Of a stretch of DNA of 64,000 bases, positions 10,201 through 21,096 are shown one piece after another. Made by a program: the position numbers and the translations under genes. The notes below the pieces were generated by a model. That model made no database searches, had not been told where the DNA came from, and saw only the letters and a list, made by a program, of their open reading frames with translations. The stretch covers positions 90,617,501 to 90,681,500 of the forward strand of contig CM073886.1 in assembly GCA_037176705.1 (NCBI GenBank). Direction: 5' to 3'. This DNA is from Molossus alvarezi. Its lineage: Eukaryota > Chordata > Mammalia > Chiroptera > Molossidae. Each line of letters opens with the position of its first letter. Position 1 is the stretch's first letter.

Positions 10201-13200
10201 ATATGCCAGAAGCTGTTGTAAGGACTTGTACATGTTTTTGTTTTTGTTTTTTTCCTTTGCTGATTTTTTTTTCTTTTTATAAAATTTATAGTTTTTAAAA
10301 AATTTTTATTTATTTATTTTTGTTACAGATGTTTCTCCTTTTCCCCCCCACTGATACCCTCCTCCCCAACCCTCCCCGCCCTGTCCCCAGGTTTGTTGTC
10401 CATGTCCCTTGTTCATGCACACATGCATGTAAGTTCTGTGGTTTATCTCTTCCCCTCACCCCCTCTTCTGGGGATTTTCAGTCTGTACCCCACTTCCACG
10501 TCTCTGGGACTACCCCTCCTTTGATGATTTTAAAGAGAGAGGAAGGGAGAAAGAAATATTGAAAGAGAGAACATTGATTGGCCGCCTCCTGCATGTCCCC
10601 CACTGGGGATTTGGCCCACAACATGGGCATGTGCCTCGACCAGGAATCGAACCTGCAACCTCTTGGTGCATGGGTCAACGCTTAACCACTGAGCCACACT
10701 GGCCAGGTAGGACTTTTACATGTGTTTAAAAAAAAAAGTCCTTGCCCAGCCAGTGTGGCTCAGTGGATTGAGTGTCGCCCCATGGATTGAGAGGTCCTGG
10801 TTCGTTTCCTGGGCAGGGCACATGCCCAGGTTGTGGGCTCGACCCCCAGTGGGGGTGTGTGTGCAGGAGGTAGCCAATCAATGTTTCTCTCTCACATCGA
10901 TGCTTCTATTTATCCCTTCTTTTCTCTCTAGAAAATCAATAAAAACATATTTAAATATTTTCTAAAAAATAAAATAATCCTTGCAAAAATTGTGTACGTT
11001 TGGTATTATTTTAATATTTGATTTATAGATGAGGGAAGTGAGGCAGAGAGGTTATGCAGCTAGTAATATGTATATTCATTACAAGTATATTCATTGTTCA
11101 TTCTTTGTAATATAAAAAATTCAGAGATGATCTAACATCTGTCAGTGGGGATTGGTTAAATCTTGGTTCATGGAATATAGTGAAGCAATTGAAAGAAAAA
11201 TGTAGGGCTTTATGTTTTGAAATGAAATGATTCCATATATACTGTTGAGTTTAAGTTAGTTGCAGGTGTGCATGGGTTTTAATTCTTTTTTTAAGTACAG
11301 TCGTCCCTCGCCACTTCACAGCGGCTTCACTTATGGTTTTTTCAAATGCTATACTATATTTGACTATATTGACTATATTGTGACTTTTCAAATACTATAC
11401 TATATTTGAAAAAGCCGCTATAGAGTGAAGCCGCAAAAGTTGAAGTGTGAAGTGGCGAGGGACGACTGTGTATATATAAAGAATCCTACTTCGTGGAAAT
11501 TCATTTATCACAGTAGAGTCTGAAACTGATTAACCGCGGTAAACGAGGGCCGACTGTATATTTGTTTTGTTTTTATATATCAGCCGTTATGTGCATAGGA
11601 AAGTGTCTGGCGGAATGTACATAAAATTGTTAACTGGATATTTCTGGGAAGTGAGCAGCAATTTTCATTTAAATTTATGTTTGTTAATATATTTAACACA
11701 CCATAACAAACCTTATTTAACGAAGATTCAGTTAAGCTAGAAAATCTGGAGAAATTAAATGGAGATATATATATATATATTTTTATTTATACAAAAACAA
11801 AGTAGTCAGTTTTAATAAGGGATTTAGCAATACGGAGTGATTCTTTTCTCAGAAAATCAGATTCAGGGTATTTTAGGGAATACAACTCAGATTTCAGTGG
11901 TTGAGGAATGAGTAGGGGAAAAGGGAATAATTAATGATATTTTATAAATAAAAGTATAAATCTTAATGCTTTCTAACTCCATATCAAAATTAAAAGATTA
12001 AATTTTTTATAATTATAGGACAATAGAGTTCACATTGGACCAAAAATGGAAATTCGAGTTGTTACATTAGGATTAGATGGTGCTGGAAAAACCACTATTC
12101 TGTTTAAGTTAAAACAGGATGAGTTTATGCAGCCTATTCCAACAATTGGTAAGTATGAGTGTTGCTTTTTACCTTAATGGATATTTTATTAAGAAACCCT
12201 AGCTTACAGCTCAGTTTGGGGATCTTATTTTATGCCAGTCTGGCATGGAGATGGGCTTTTTTTCTGGCTCTAAGACACTAGCATTTCAGAGGAAAATTGC
12301 AAGATTCAGTGGCTGTTTGATTGAAATGTGGATGGTGGGATTAGGAAGGAGTAGGGTATTGGTAGGACATTTGGAAGGAATAAAGGATTGGGGACCTGGC
12401 TGAGGGTAAGAGAGTAGTAGTGGTGCATAGTTGGCAGATATTTGGGTTTCAATGTCCTAAGGGCCCTGGTGAAGCTTTAGAGGGCTAACAACTGATAGAG
12501 GTATACATTCCATTCCCCACATGGGGTTATTAGCAGTGGAGTCGGGTGGGCAGCAGTAGATATTGTCGTATGAAGATAATTAGTAAGTCACAATTATAAA
12601 CAGGGAGTTGCATTGTTTTTGGTGTGTCACTCACTGTAAATATAAGTTCAGTATTAAAGTAACTTTTTTGTTTTAAACAGGTTTTAATGTGGAAACCGTT
12701 GAATATAAAAATCTAAAGTTCACTATTTGGGATGTAGGTGGAAAACACAAGTTAAGACCATTGTGGAAACATTATTACCTCAATACCCAAGGTAAGAGGG
12801 GAAACAATGACACCTTAAGTGTTCATATTTTTAGGATGCCAATTTTCATTATATTGATTTAATTAGCAAAGCTGATATTTAAGTGTTTTTTAAATACTGA
12901 CTATATCTTTAAATATTGGTGGCCAGCCTCACATTATTTTAAAAAATGAAGGTGTAAAGACTGGGATATACACTTTGGTATATTTCATGAAAAACCATAA
13001 TTATGGCATAAAAACAATACCTAGCTTAGATATGTGGGTAGTCAAGAGTACTTACCTCTTGCTGCTCAGAACAGTTAAATTATATTATTCGTGTCATGAG
13101 TATGATTGCTGGCAGTGTTAGGGAGTATAGTAGAATTTGTGGTGTATGGTTCAGCTTATTAATTTAATTCACATTTTTTTCCATTATAATATCTTAATAG

Positions 13201-15943
13201 CTTCATTTCCATTCACAGTTGTTATCTGCAGAAGAATCTGCAGTGGTTTGCTTTTGACCAAACTGTGTTACATCATGTATATTCCACCTAGCATTTCCTC
13301 ACACGTGGGCCCCATTCTACGCTTTTGCCTCCTGTACTCCAACATGAAGCTTACGTTTATGCCACCTGTTCCATATGTCATCCTCCTTTCCACCCAGAAG
13401 AGAGACTAGATGATTATTTTTACTTTGGGATATTTTATATTGAGTTTAATATGAGCCAGTGATTAATGGAAACAAGGAATTTCGATCATGAGGAATGGTT
13501 AAAAGTCTGAAGATGTTTAGCTACCTATAAGGTAGCTAGAGAGATTTCAAAAGAGTATCAATTCAGTAGATGTGTACGAAGTTTCTACTGGGTATTTTGA
13601 GTACAGTCTATGTGGAAAGTGCTGTGCTAGGCACCTAGAAAGAGTACTTTGGAGAGAGAAAGATGATGATTTACTTATTTTTAAAGGACTATCTTTTGGT
13701 ACAGGAGTAATCAAAGAACAAGTAGCATCAGTAGGTAGATTATGAGAGGTACATTTTTATTCATTAGGAGAAAATATTAATTGATATACACAGCAATCTG
13801 TGTTTGGTGTAGGGCCAGTGTAAGTTTTGTTATAGATGGGGAAATGAAAGCTGAAAAGTTATGTGACCTGTTTGAGATCATACCATTAATTATTGCTCCT
13901 ATAATAATAGGCAGCCTTTCTGTAAAAATAGTAATGGTAGACTACCCATAATATAATAATGAGGGCATTAAAATATTTGGTCCATTTACTGAAACTTAAC
14001 AGGTAACTAATAGAAATCTTTGTCCTTTTATTGGTAGCTGTTGTATTTGTTGTTGATAGCAGTCACAGAGACAGAGTTAATGAAGCACACAGTGAACTTG
14101 CAAAGTTGTTAACAGAAAAAGAACTCCGAGATGCTTTGCTTCTGATTTTTGCTAACAAACAGGTAACCCATTTGTATTTCAGAATACTTATTTTAGTAGT
14201 TGTGTGCATTTCACATCATAAGGTAGCTGGAAATATTTCAAAACAGAAATAGTTAATAGATATTTATAAAGTTTCTGCTATATATTCTGAGTACAATCTA
14301 TGTGGAAAGTGCTGTGCTTTGTACCTTGGAGTATTCAAAAAGAAATTAGTTAATGCTGTCTGGTAATTCCAGTGTATGTAAGTAAACATGTAAGTGAATA
14401 GAAGAAAATTGTTAAATAACTTCAGTAACATTAACAAAGTTATGGCAAATTAGAGCGTAGTTCTAAAGGTGACATCTTACAAGATTTATAAAAAATGTAG
14501 AATTTGGATTGAAATTATAAACTGAAATTGTGGATAAGACTTTGAATCAGTTTGTGAAGGAAAGGACATTTTAGGCAGAGAGAAATAAAAGCATTAGGTT
14601 TGTTGTTGTTGTTACTCCTCACCAGAGGATATTTTTCTAGTAATTCTTAGGTAGAGTGGAAGGGAGGGAGCGGGAGAGAGACACACACATCAATTGGTTG
14701 CCGCCCACAAGACCCTGACCAGGGCCTGGGATCGAACCTACAACCCAGATACATGCCCTTGACCAGGAATTGAACCCGAGACCCTTCAGTCTGCAGGCTG
14801 ACGCTCTAGCTGCTGATGAGCCAAACTGGCCAGGGCAACATTAGTATTTTTAGGGAGCATCCAGTGGACCTAATATGTGAGGAGCTAGGTAGAGGATGAA
14901 AAAAATCTAGAATAATAGATGAGGCCACATTGTGAATACCTGACAGGACTATTCTGAAACATTGAGGTTTTATTCTGTGAACAAAGGAGAACTATCAGAA
15001 GGTTTTTGGATTAGTTGGTTATAAGATCACATCAGTGTTTTAAGACCAATCCTGGGGTACATGTAGAATTAATCAGGGGCAAGGGACTAGAAACAGGAAG
15101 ATGCAATAATTCAAGTGAGAGAGTTAACAAGATCCCTGTTTAGAGGAATAGATAGGTGGAAACAGACTGAAGACATTTTATGATGGTAGAATTGTTAGAA
15201 TTTGGTGACTGAATGAGGAGGATGAAGGACAGGGAGTAGCAGAAGATTCCTAGATCTCAAACCTAAGTTTCTAGGAGGATCAAATGGTTTAAGTGCAACA
15301 GAATGGCTTAGATGTTATAAGGAGTAGTAGAATGAAGAATATAGGATTTTCCTCTAAATTAAAGAAAAAAAAAAGGCCAATAAAAGCTGATATGCTTTGC
15401 TGTACTTATGCTTAAAGACATACAAATAAGACAAAGTGAAATACCATTTTCCAACTATCATACTGTGAAAGACAAAAATCTTTGATAATCGTCAGACTCA
15501 CATACACTGTGGTGTGGTTATTAAACTAAGACATTTTCGCCCTGGCCAGTTTGGCTCAGCGGTTAGAGCGTCAGCCTGCGGTCTGGAGAGACCCAGGTTC
15601 GGTTCCCGCGAAGGGCACGTACTTCAGTTGCAGTTTGTCCCCGGCCCTGGTTGGTCGTGCGGGTGGCAGCCACTCGATGTGTCCCTTCACGTCGATGTTT
15701 CTCTCTCTCTCTCCCTTCCTCTCTCTCCCTCCCACTCTATCTGTACAAAAAATGGAAAAATATCCTCGGGTGAGGATAAAAAAAAATAAAAAATAAAAAT
15801 AAACTAAGACATTTTCTTAGAGGGCAATATGGTAATACCTGTCAAAGTTTTAGATGCATAGAGCCACTTACCCTGTAATATATCCAGCAGACAAATATCC
15901 TAAGGTTGTTTTATAGATACTTTTGCAATTATATGCATGTGTA

Positions 15944-15981
<38 letters not shown>

Positions 15982-17077
15982 GTTGTAATAGCATGTAAAC
16001 ACACAACTTTAGAACTGGTAAAGAAAATTACGTTGCACCTACATAGTGGAATGCAATTTAGATGTTAAAAATAATGTGGAAAATCTGTTTGTCTTGATAA
16101 TGGAAAGATATCTTTATTCAACATCTGCATTATTGAGTTAAAAAACAAACAAACTAGAGTATGTTCCTATTTGTGTTCATTTGCACGAATGTCCATGGAA
16201 ATTTTCTGGAAAATTGTGAGTGATTATTACTGGTGGTTGCTTCTGAGAAGTAGGGATGTTCAGAATAGTAGTTTAATAAACTTCATTTTATAAACCCCAT
16301 GAATAAGCTATTTTAAAATTATATACACATTAATTTTTCTTTTAAATTGATGCATTATAATGACTCAGGCAGTATCTTTCATTCAGGCTTCATGGCTTAT
16401 TTTTTTTGTTTTTAAATATTTTTATTGATTTTTAGAGAGAGGAATGGAGAGGGAGAGAGAGAGAGAGATAGAAACATCAATGAGAGGGAACACTGATTGA
16501 CCATGTCCTGCATGCCCCTGACTGGGGATCTGGTCCACACGTGGGCATGTCATGTGCCCTGACCAGAAATCGAACCAGCGACCTCTTGGTGCATGGGTCG
16601 ATGCTCAAACACTGAGCCACACTGGCCGGGCCAGGCTGCATGACTTTTGATATCATTGTGAGGCTATTCTTGTAAACAATATATAATATAAATAAGTAAA
16701 TTATTTTAACCAAAACTGATTTTTTTCTAGTTTTATTAATCTCAGAATAATTACTGAAAGATGAATCTAGGCTTTTAGATTAGGCTTTGGTTAGAATGGT
16801 ACCAATAGAATTCTTTATAAATAGTAATAATTAGAAAAGTAGTAATATTGATGGACTGATTAGAAAAAATTCTGATGTGTATTTACTTACCTTGCAGGAT
16901 GTTGCTGGAGCTCTTTCAGTAGAAGAAATCACTGAACTTCTCAGCCTTCATAAACTGTGCTGTGGCCGGAGTTGGTATATCCAGGGCTGCGATGCTCGAA
17001 GTGGTATGGGACTGTACGAAGGGTTGGACTGGCTCTCACGGCAACTTGTGGCTGCTGGAGTATTGGATGTTGCTTGA
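4113..17077 (+). CDS. TRIM23: TRIM23 (ARD1), 3' part: five exons encoding the end of the coiled coil and the ARF-like GTPase domain
   Basis: Exons are 4113-4247, 12019-12148, 12681-12791, 14038-14162 and 16898-17077. All have AG/GT borders and compatible phases, and they sum to 681 bases (226 residues plus TGA). This is the C-terminal two fifths of a protein of about 574 residues. The RING, B-box and most of the coiled coil must lie left of the window. The GTPase signatures are all present: GLDGAGKTT (P-loop), PTIGFNVETV (switch 1), WDVGG (G3), NKQD (G4) and CDARSG (G5 region). The residue after WDVGG is Lys where ordinary ARFs have the catalytic Gln. I recall Lys at this place in mammalian TRIM23, so it is likely normal. 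In known homologues the protein is a ubiquitin ligase on endomembranes whose ARF domain regulates its assembly and activity. No frameshift or stop is seen, so the gene looks functional. Confidence 0.96.
4360..5200 (-). mobile_element. Old L1 fragments, antisense
   Basis: Low-complexity AT-rich intron with L1M-like phrases such as TGAAATAAATCCCAACATAT and CAGTATACAGTGACATTTTC. Boundaries uncertain. Confidence 0.45.
5295..5423. mobile_element. Mariner-type MITE
   Basis: About 129 bases with near-inverted ends TAGGGTCTCCCAAAAAAATG and TATACATTTTTTGGAACACC(CTA), flanked by TA on each side. Too short to code for a transposase. Inserted in old L1 sequence. Confidence 0.8.
5805..5932 (-). mobile_element. 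Head-only VES-related SINE
   Basis: Only the tRNA-like head is present, from GCCAAACTGGCCAGGGC back to GGTACGTGCCCCTACCAGG, then directly an (AAAT)-type tail. Target duplication TTTCAGTTCTTTT on both sides (5791, 5934). Confidence 0.85.
7178..7391 (-). mobile_element. VES SINE, AATCAATAAA-tail type
   Basis: Target duplication CTAACATTCTATTTTA, 16 bases, perfect (7162-7177; 7392-7407). Inserted in old L1. Confidence 0.95.
7680..7990 (-). mobile_element. L1 3' UTR, antisense, younger than its surroundings
   Basis: Phrases AATATTTATCATGATATTAT and ATTCCCCATGCTGTGATCTG are typical of laurasiatherian L1 3' UTR read backwards. Confidence 0.65.
8153..8408 (-). mobile_element. VES SINE, GAGGAT-tail type
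   Basis: Starts with a T run and ATCCTCACCCGAGGAC, ends GAGCCAAACCGACCAGGGC. Flanks share TGTCTTTGACTTTT. Confidence 0.95.
9040..9319 (-). mobile_element. VES SINE, GAGGAT-like tail
   Basis: Begins ATCATCACCCGTGGATG, has a long GGGA/GAGA block, ends GAGCCAAACCGGCCAGGGC. Confidence 0.9.
10224..10524 (-). mobile_element. L1 3' UTR with A-tail, antisense, part of a SINE/L1 composite
   Basis: A long T-rich tail, then TTTTGTTACAGATGTTTCTC, a C-rich run and ATGCACACATGCATGTAAG. This is antisense L1 3' UTR. It joins the SINE at about 10525 without an intervening tail. Confidence 0.7.
10525..10706 (-). mobile_element. VES SINE, part of a SINE/L1 composite
   Basis: From TTTTAAAGAGAGAGGAAGG to GAGCCACACTGGCCAGG. 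It is followed by AGGACTTTTACATGTG, which repeats the sequence before the L1 tail at 10212. Confidence 0.9.
10744..10965 (+). mobile_element. VES SINE, AATCAATAAA-tail type
   Basis: Head GCCCAGCCAGTGTGGCTCAG, end GAAAATCAATAAAAACA. Flanks share TCCTTGC. Confidence 0.9.
11298..11468. mobile_element. Tigger-like palindromic MITE
   Basis: Perfect 23-base inverted ends (11298-11320 and 11446-11468; outer bases CAGTCGTCCCTCGCCACTTC), with imperfect pairing continuing inward. Left flank is TA; the right flank reads TG. Non-coding. A second Tigger-like end (CGAGGGCCGACTGTA) follows at about 11544-11558. Confidence 0.8.
12019..12148 (+). CDS. TRIM23: TRIM23 coding exon, P-loop of the ARF domain
   Basis: Begins [18 protein letters not shown] and holds the nucleotide-binding loop GLDGAGKTT, then ends in PTIG with the Gly codon split after its first base. 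The upstream intron is 7.8 kb and nearly all repeats. Confidence 0.96.
12681..12791 (+). CDS. TRIM23: TRIM23 coding exon, switch 1 to switch 2
   Basis: Encodes [20 protein letters not shown] followed by [16 protein letters not shown]. This spans the beta strand leading to the G3 motif. The Lys after WDVGG replaces the usual ARF Gln. The donor is GTAAGA. Confidence 0.96.
14038..14162 (+). CDS. TRIM23: TRIM23 coding exon, G4 region
   Basis: Starts [13 protein letters not shown] and ends LLIFANKQ in phase 0. The guanine-specificity motif NKQD is therefore split by the next intron, with the Asp as the first codon of the last exon. A similar intronic stretch lies on each side of this exon (see findings). 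Confidence 0.95.
14605..14837 (-). mobile_element. VES SINE, GAGGAT-like tail
   Basis: From ACTCCTCACCAGAGGATAT to GAGCCAAACTGGCCAGGGC, near GCATTAGG / ACATTAG flanks. Head region carries an extra GAT repeat (GCTGATGAGCC). Confidence 0.9.
14860..15340 (-). mobile_element. L2 remnant, antisense
   Basis: TATAAGATCACATCAGTGTT, AGATGCAATAATTCAAGTGA and a GATTCCTAGATCTCAAACC stretch follow the antisense L2 layout in order. TRIM23 intron. Confidence 0.5.
15539..15800 (+). mobile_element. VES SINE, GAGGAT-tail type, young
   Basis: Full copy with head CCCTGGCCAGTTTGGCTCAG and end ATCCTCGGGTGAGGAT. Perfect 16-base duplication AAACTAAGACATTTTC (15523-15538; 15801-15816). Confidence 0.96.
15947..15978. 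repeat. (GT)n microsatellite
   Basis: Sixteen uninterrupted GT units in a TRIM23 intron. Confidence 0.95.
16400..16631 (-). mobile_element. VES SINE, AATCAATAAA-tail type
   Basis: Flanks CAGGCTTCATGGCTT and CAGGCTGCATGACTT. Ends GAGCCACACTGGCCGGGC. Confidence 0.92.
16898..17077 (+). CDS. TRIM23: TRIM23 last coding exon
   Basis: Begins with the Asp of NKQD ([15 protein letters not shown]), contains [16 protein letters not shown] and ends VAAGVLDVA then TGA at 17075-17077. Sixty codons including the stop. The acceptor is TTACCTTGCAG. Confidence 0.97.
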   Translation, partial: DVAGALSVEEITELLSLHKLCCGRSWYIQGCDARSGMGLYEGLDWLSRQLVAAGVLDVA

Positions 17078-17390
17078 TTTTAAATGCAGCAGTTGTTTTA
17101 GGTTTTGTGGTTAAGTTATTTTGCGTATAATATGTTGTAAGAAATTCTACATCTCAACGATAGTTAATTTAGGATAAGTATATGAGGAGTCTTGGATTGG
17201 TAATTCAGTACAATATTGCTTTAAAAAATTATTCTGTAGCAAAATTTAAATATCTGATTGAGAAGATTAAATGGAATTAAATAGGGATTTCTTGAGTTTA
17301 CATTTTTTTAAATGTACATTATTTGAGTTTTCCAGTTTATATATGACCCTTATATTGAGAAAGAAATAGAGTAAGTGAAGGTTTATTCTT

Positions 17391-17644
17391 TTTGTTGTTG
17401 TTATTCCTCACCCAAGGTTATTTTTCCATTGATTTTTTAAAAATTAGAGTGGAAGGGAGGGAAGGAGAGAGAGAAACATCAATGTGAGAGAGACATGTGA
17501 ATTGGTTGCTGTTGCCTCCGGCACAACCCTGACCAGGGGCTGGGGGTGAACCTTAAACCCAGGTACTTGCCCTTGACCAGGAATCAAACCTGAGACCCTT
17601 TGGTCCTTGGGCCAATGCTCTAACCACTGAGCAACTGGTCAGGG
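17391..17644 (-). mobile_element. VES SINE, GAGGAT-like tail, in TRIM23 3' UTR region
   Basis: Flanks TGAAGGTTTATTCTT and TGAAGGTGTATTCTT. If the 3' UTR extends this far, the SINE is transcribed in antisense. Confidence 0.93.
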
Positions 17645-18123
17645 CTGAAGGTGTATTCTTATAGCCAACTGAGTGCCTAATGAAACCTGTGTGTGAAGCA
17701 AGTGAAACATGACTTCTTTAACTTGCCTTTTGCCAGTATTTAGTAGTAAGAACAGCAGTGACTTAATGAAATAGAATCCACAAATTGCACCTTTGGGTAA
17801 TAGGATTACTTTTACCTTTAATGCTAAGACCATAAGCTATAGAACATTAATATTTTATACAGTGTTTTATTAAAACTTTCTCCTAAAGCATTTTGTATAA
17901 AACCCACTGAGTTAGAATGAAATGTTACCTAACTAGGCCTGACTGTGAAATTAGTACTATCCTGAAGAACAATTAATAATAAAACTTAAAGTCAGTTATG
18001 TTCTAGTTATCTTCACTTATGAAAGACCCATTTCTAGGGCTGAACCTGGAAGTATTATTTCCTAGGTTTAGAGCTCTAAATTTGTCCTGTTTTTTCAGCA
18101 TGTTTAAAGTACTTAGTGTTTTT

Positions 18124-18324
18124 CTTTTTTCCAAATATGTTTTTACTGATTTTAGAGAGAGTAGAAAGGAGAGGGAGAGAGAAACATCGATCTGGCTGCC
18201 TCCTGCACACCTCCTGCTGGGCACCAAGCCTGAAACCTGGGCATGTGCCCTGACCCCAAGTCAAACCCAAGACCTTTTGGTGCATGGGATGACACTCAGC
18301 CAGCTGAGCCACACCAGCCAGGGC
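18124..18324 (-). mobile_element. VES SINE, AATCAATAAA-tail type
   Basis: Perfect flanks CTTAGTGTTTTT (18112 and 18325). Ends GAGCCACACCAGCCAGGGC. Confidence 0.94.
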
Positions 18325-18781
18325 CTTAGTGTTTTTAAAAATCATATTGCATCTTTAGCGAGAATGAGTATATGTAAAAGGTAGTAAGTTACACAAAGAA
18401 ACCTGGGTTGGCTTTACATAAAAGAGAGACATCTAAGTAGAAAACTACCTTTACCTTAAGAGAAGTTGTTTAAACAGTGGGGAATGCTTATTACATCATT
18501 TAAAATGTTTTCCAAAAATAAGTGCATTTATCTTGATCAAACATGATCAAGGCTCTTTATCACAAGGCCTTGAAAAGTTATTTAAGAAAAAAAGCATATC
18601 TAAGAAAGGAAAAGAAGAAACATTTAAAAAGTTTACATCACATTATGCAGTGTTGTGAAAGTTTAAAAATTCTGTGCTTGTTACTGGTTTTCATATTTTA
18701 AGGTTATTCTCTTATTATGGCAGTACAATTTATTATACTTAAACATAGCTAGATTAGATTTCATAGGGTGTTGTTTTATTT

Positions 18782-18974
18782 TCTTAATCCTCACCTGAGG
18801 ATATGCTTAGAGAAAGAAAGGGAGAAACATCGATTTGAAAAATATTGTCCAGTTGCCTTCTGTATGTTCTGGGGATCAAAGCTAGAACCCAGGTATGTGC
18901 CCTGACTGGGAATCGCACTGGCAGCTTTTCAGTGCATGGGATGATGCTCAACCAACTGAGCCACACCAGCCAGG
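18782..18974 (-). mobile_element. VES SINE
   Basis: ATCCTCACCTGAGGATATG to GAGCCACACCAGCCAGG, with related flanks GATTTCAT. Confidence 0.9.
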
Positions 18975-19007
18975 TGGATTTCATGTTTTTAAAAAAATAT
19001 TTTTAGC

Positions 19008-19228
19008 CCTGGCTGGTATGGCTCAGTTGGTTGGGCATTGTCTCTGCACCAAAAGGTTGCTGATTCGATTCCCAGTCAAGGGTACATGCCTGAGTTTTGG
19101 GTTCAATCCCCTGTACAGGGTGTGCAGGAGGCAGCCGAATGATGTTATGTTCTCACATTGATGTTTTTCTTTCTCTCCCTCTCCCTTCCTCTCTCTCTAA
19201 AAATCAATAAACTATTCTTTAAAAAAAT
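19008..19228 (+). mobile_element. VES SINE, AATCAATAAA-tail type
   Basis: Head CCCTGGCTGGTATGGCTCAG, end CTCTAAAAATCAATAAAC. It forms an inverted pair with the copy at 18782-18974. Confidence 0.92.
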
Positions 19229-21096
19229 ACTTGTTATATTTTAGGATGAAGTTGAATCATAAATCTTAAGTTGAACTACTATGAGGACATTGATGTCTGA
19301 TGACAGGATTTGGTGGTACTCTTGGTTCAGTCTCTTCAAAAGTATTTTTGTTTGTTTAAAAACAAAACTTTTAGAAAACAAAACATTAAAAAAAAAAGAG
19401 TCCGTCAGTGTTATGGGCAATGTGTAAATAAGTAAATATAATTATATTGTCCTTTATTTTTAAAGTACAAGGTCATACTGTTACAAGTGTAGTTTGTGCA
19501 TATAAGTAATACTTCTAAGTTAAATTATTTAATATTGGACTGATTACAATAACTGTGAAAAATAAAAAAGGTGTTACATTTGCCTGTGAGCTCTTGAACT
19601 GTTTACTAGGTAATTGAAAGAAAAATGTCTAACACTAATATGTAAACTTGCTTTCCTTGTAAATTATTTTATTTCACCAATTTTGTTAAACTTTGTAATT
19701 CACATTCTTAGCACATTACTAAATACAATTTAAAGAATTGTGTTACACCTGATTATAATGTACATAATAGTATTTGTGTGTGATCCTTTTTAAGAAGTAT
19801 TTTTCTTAGGCTGTTGTTACTATTTGAGGTTGTATTCTTTCACTAATGATTAGTTAAGATTGTGCTATTTCCCTCTGGGAAATGTCAGATTTAATTTTGA
19901 ACATGATCTATTAAGATTTGATTCCTAGCTCTGAGTTTCTGTATTAAGCCTTCATATTACTGTATGATTTATGTAAAGCAGGTTTTTCAAGTATAGCCCT
20001 GGTCTGTAATTCTGGAATGCTTTATAATCACCAGAAGCCATTATTTGCATTACACATATGATCACTATAGAAAGCAATAAACTACTAAAATCCTATTAAA
20101 GAAGTCTTATAATTATTCTTAAAATTCTGTTTCTTGAACCATCTATCTAGTAGTTGGGCTAGTAACCAATTTAAACATTCATATTTGTGTTGTGGTTAAT
20201 AACAAAACAGTATAGGGATGTCAAATTTGAGATGTAGTATATTAAAGATTTAGAAACAACTTATTCTGTATTTGCAGTGTAAGTCACATTTAAATGAGTA
20301 TTATAACTAGTGTTTTGAAAAGCTAAAATTTTGCATTAACAAAGTGTATTGCTTTTTCGATTTAAACTTGTTTCGAGAACAAAACATTTTAAAAAACCGT
20401 TTTTAGAAAATGTCTTGGAAAACTTAGGTGTAGCCTATGAACTAATATTGCTAAAAGAAAGACTTTTAATGTAACATTGAGATACTTCTCAATTTGCAAA
20501 GTAGTAATAGGGAAGACAGCTGTTTCTCCTAAATGGATGAGTGAAAAGGACTAATAAATGTCAGATGGTTACTTGTTAATAATTTAAAACGTGCTTTTAA
20601 AGAGATATCTGGTAATTTATGTGTTTAGGTCTACTGATTATGTTAAATTTGTGACATGGAATGGAAAAATTCACTCATCAAGTATGATTTTCACGCAAAG
20701 CAAAATGATATTTTGAGGGGAAATGAGGCATCACTACCACTTGGTGGCAGTATTACTAAAAATTTAGCTTTTAGGAATGAATATATCTGCTAGATAGAGA
20801 AGTACAATCACAAAAAATTAGGAAGAAAAGGTAAATGTCACAGTGAAAATGTCATTTTATGTCCAACATTAAGCTCTACTTTTTAAAAGTAGGATGCAAT
20901 TTTAAAGTAGCACTATTTGGCATATTCTTCCATCACCTAATTTGTGGTACAAGATGAATCAAGATAATCCTGCTGGTCAAGAAGGAAAAGTGTAAGCTAA
21001 GATTTAAAGTATACGAATGAAATCCCTAACAGGTTGAACAGGTTCTGCCTATAAGTTCTTGAAGAGTCTGTCCAGAAATTAGAAGCATTAATTCTT

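Larger units (their letters stand above)
10165..11080 (+). mobile_element. MIR remnant split by two insertions
   Basis: Left part GGTGCTTATCATATGCCAGA then AAGGACTTGTACATGT; right part TTATAGATGAGGGAAGTGAG, GCAGAGAGGTTATGCAGCTA. These are the two halves of a MIR. Between them lie the 10224-10706 composite and the SINE at 10744-10965. Confidence 0.75.
17078..20110 (+). other. TRIM23: Probable TRIM23 3' UTR and downstream flank
   Basis: AT-rich sequence after the TGA, interrupted by four VES SINEs between 17391 and 19228. Candidate AATAAA signals lie at 19561-19566, followed by a GT-rich stretch, and at 20076-20081. Which one is used cannot be told from the sequence. From 19230 to 21080 I see no gene and no recent repeat. 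Confidence 0.4.

Noticed and set aside
15539..15620. A functional tRNA gene, because of the tRNA-like head with A- and B-box sequence (GGTTCGGTTCCC)
   Set aside because: The head does not fold as a full cloverleaf by eye, is repeated about fifty times, and continues into a SINE body with A-tail.
16877..16897. Upstream ATG in frame before the last TRIM23 exon
   Set aside because: It lies before a clear acceptor (CTTGCAG), and the exon joins in frame to NKQ of the previous exon.
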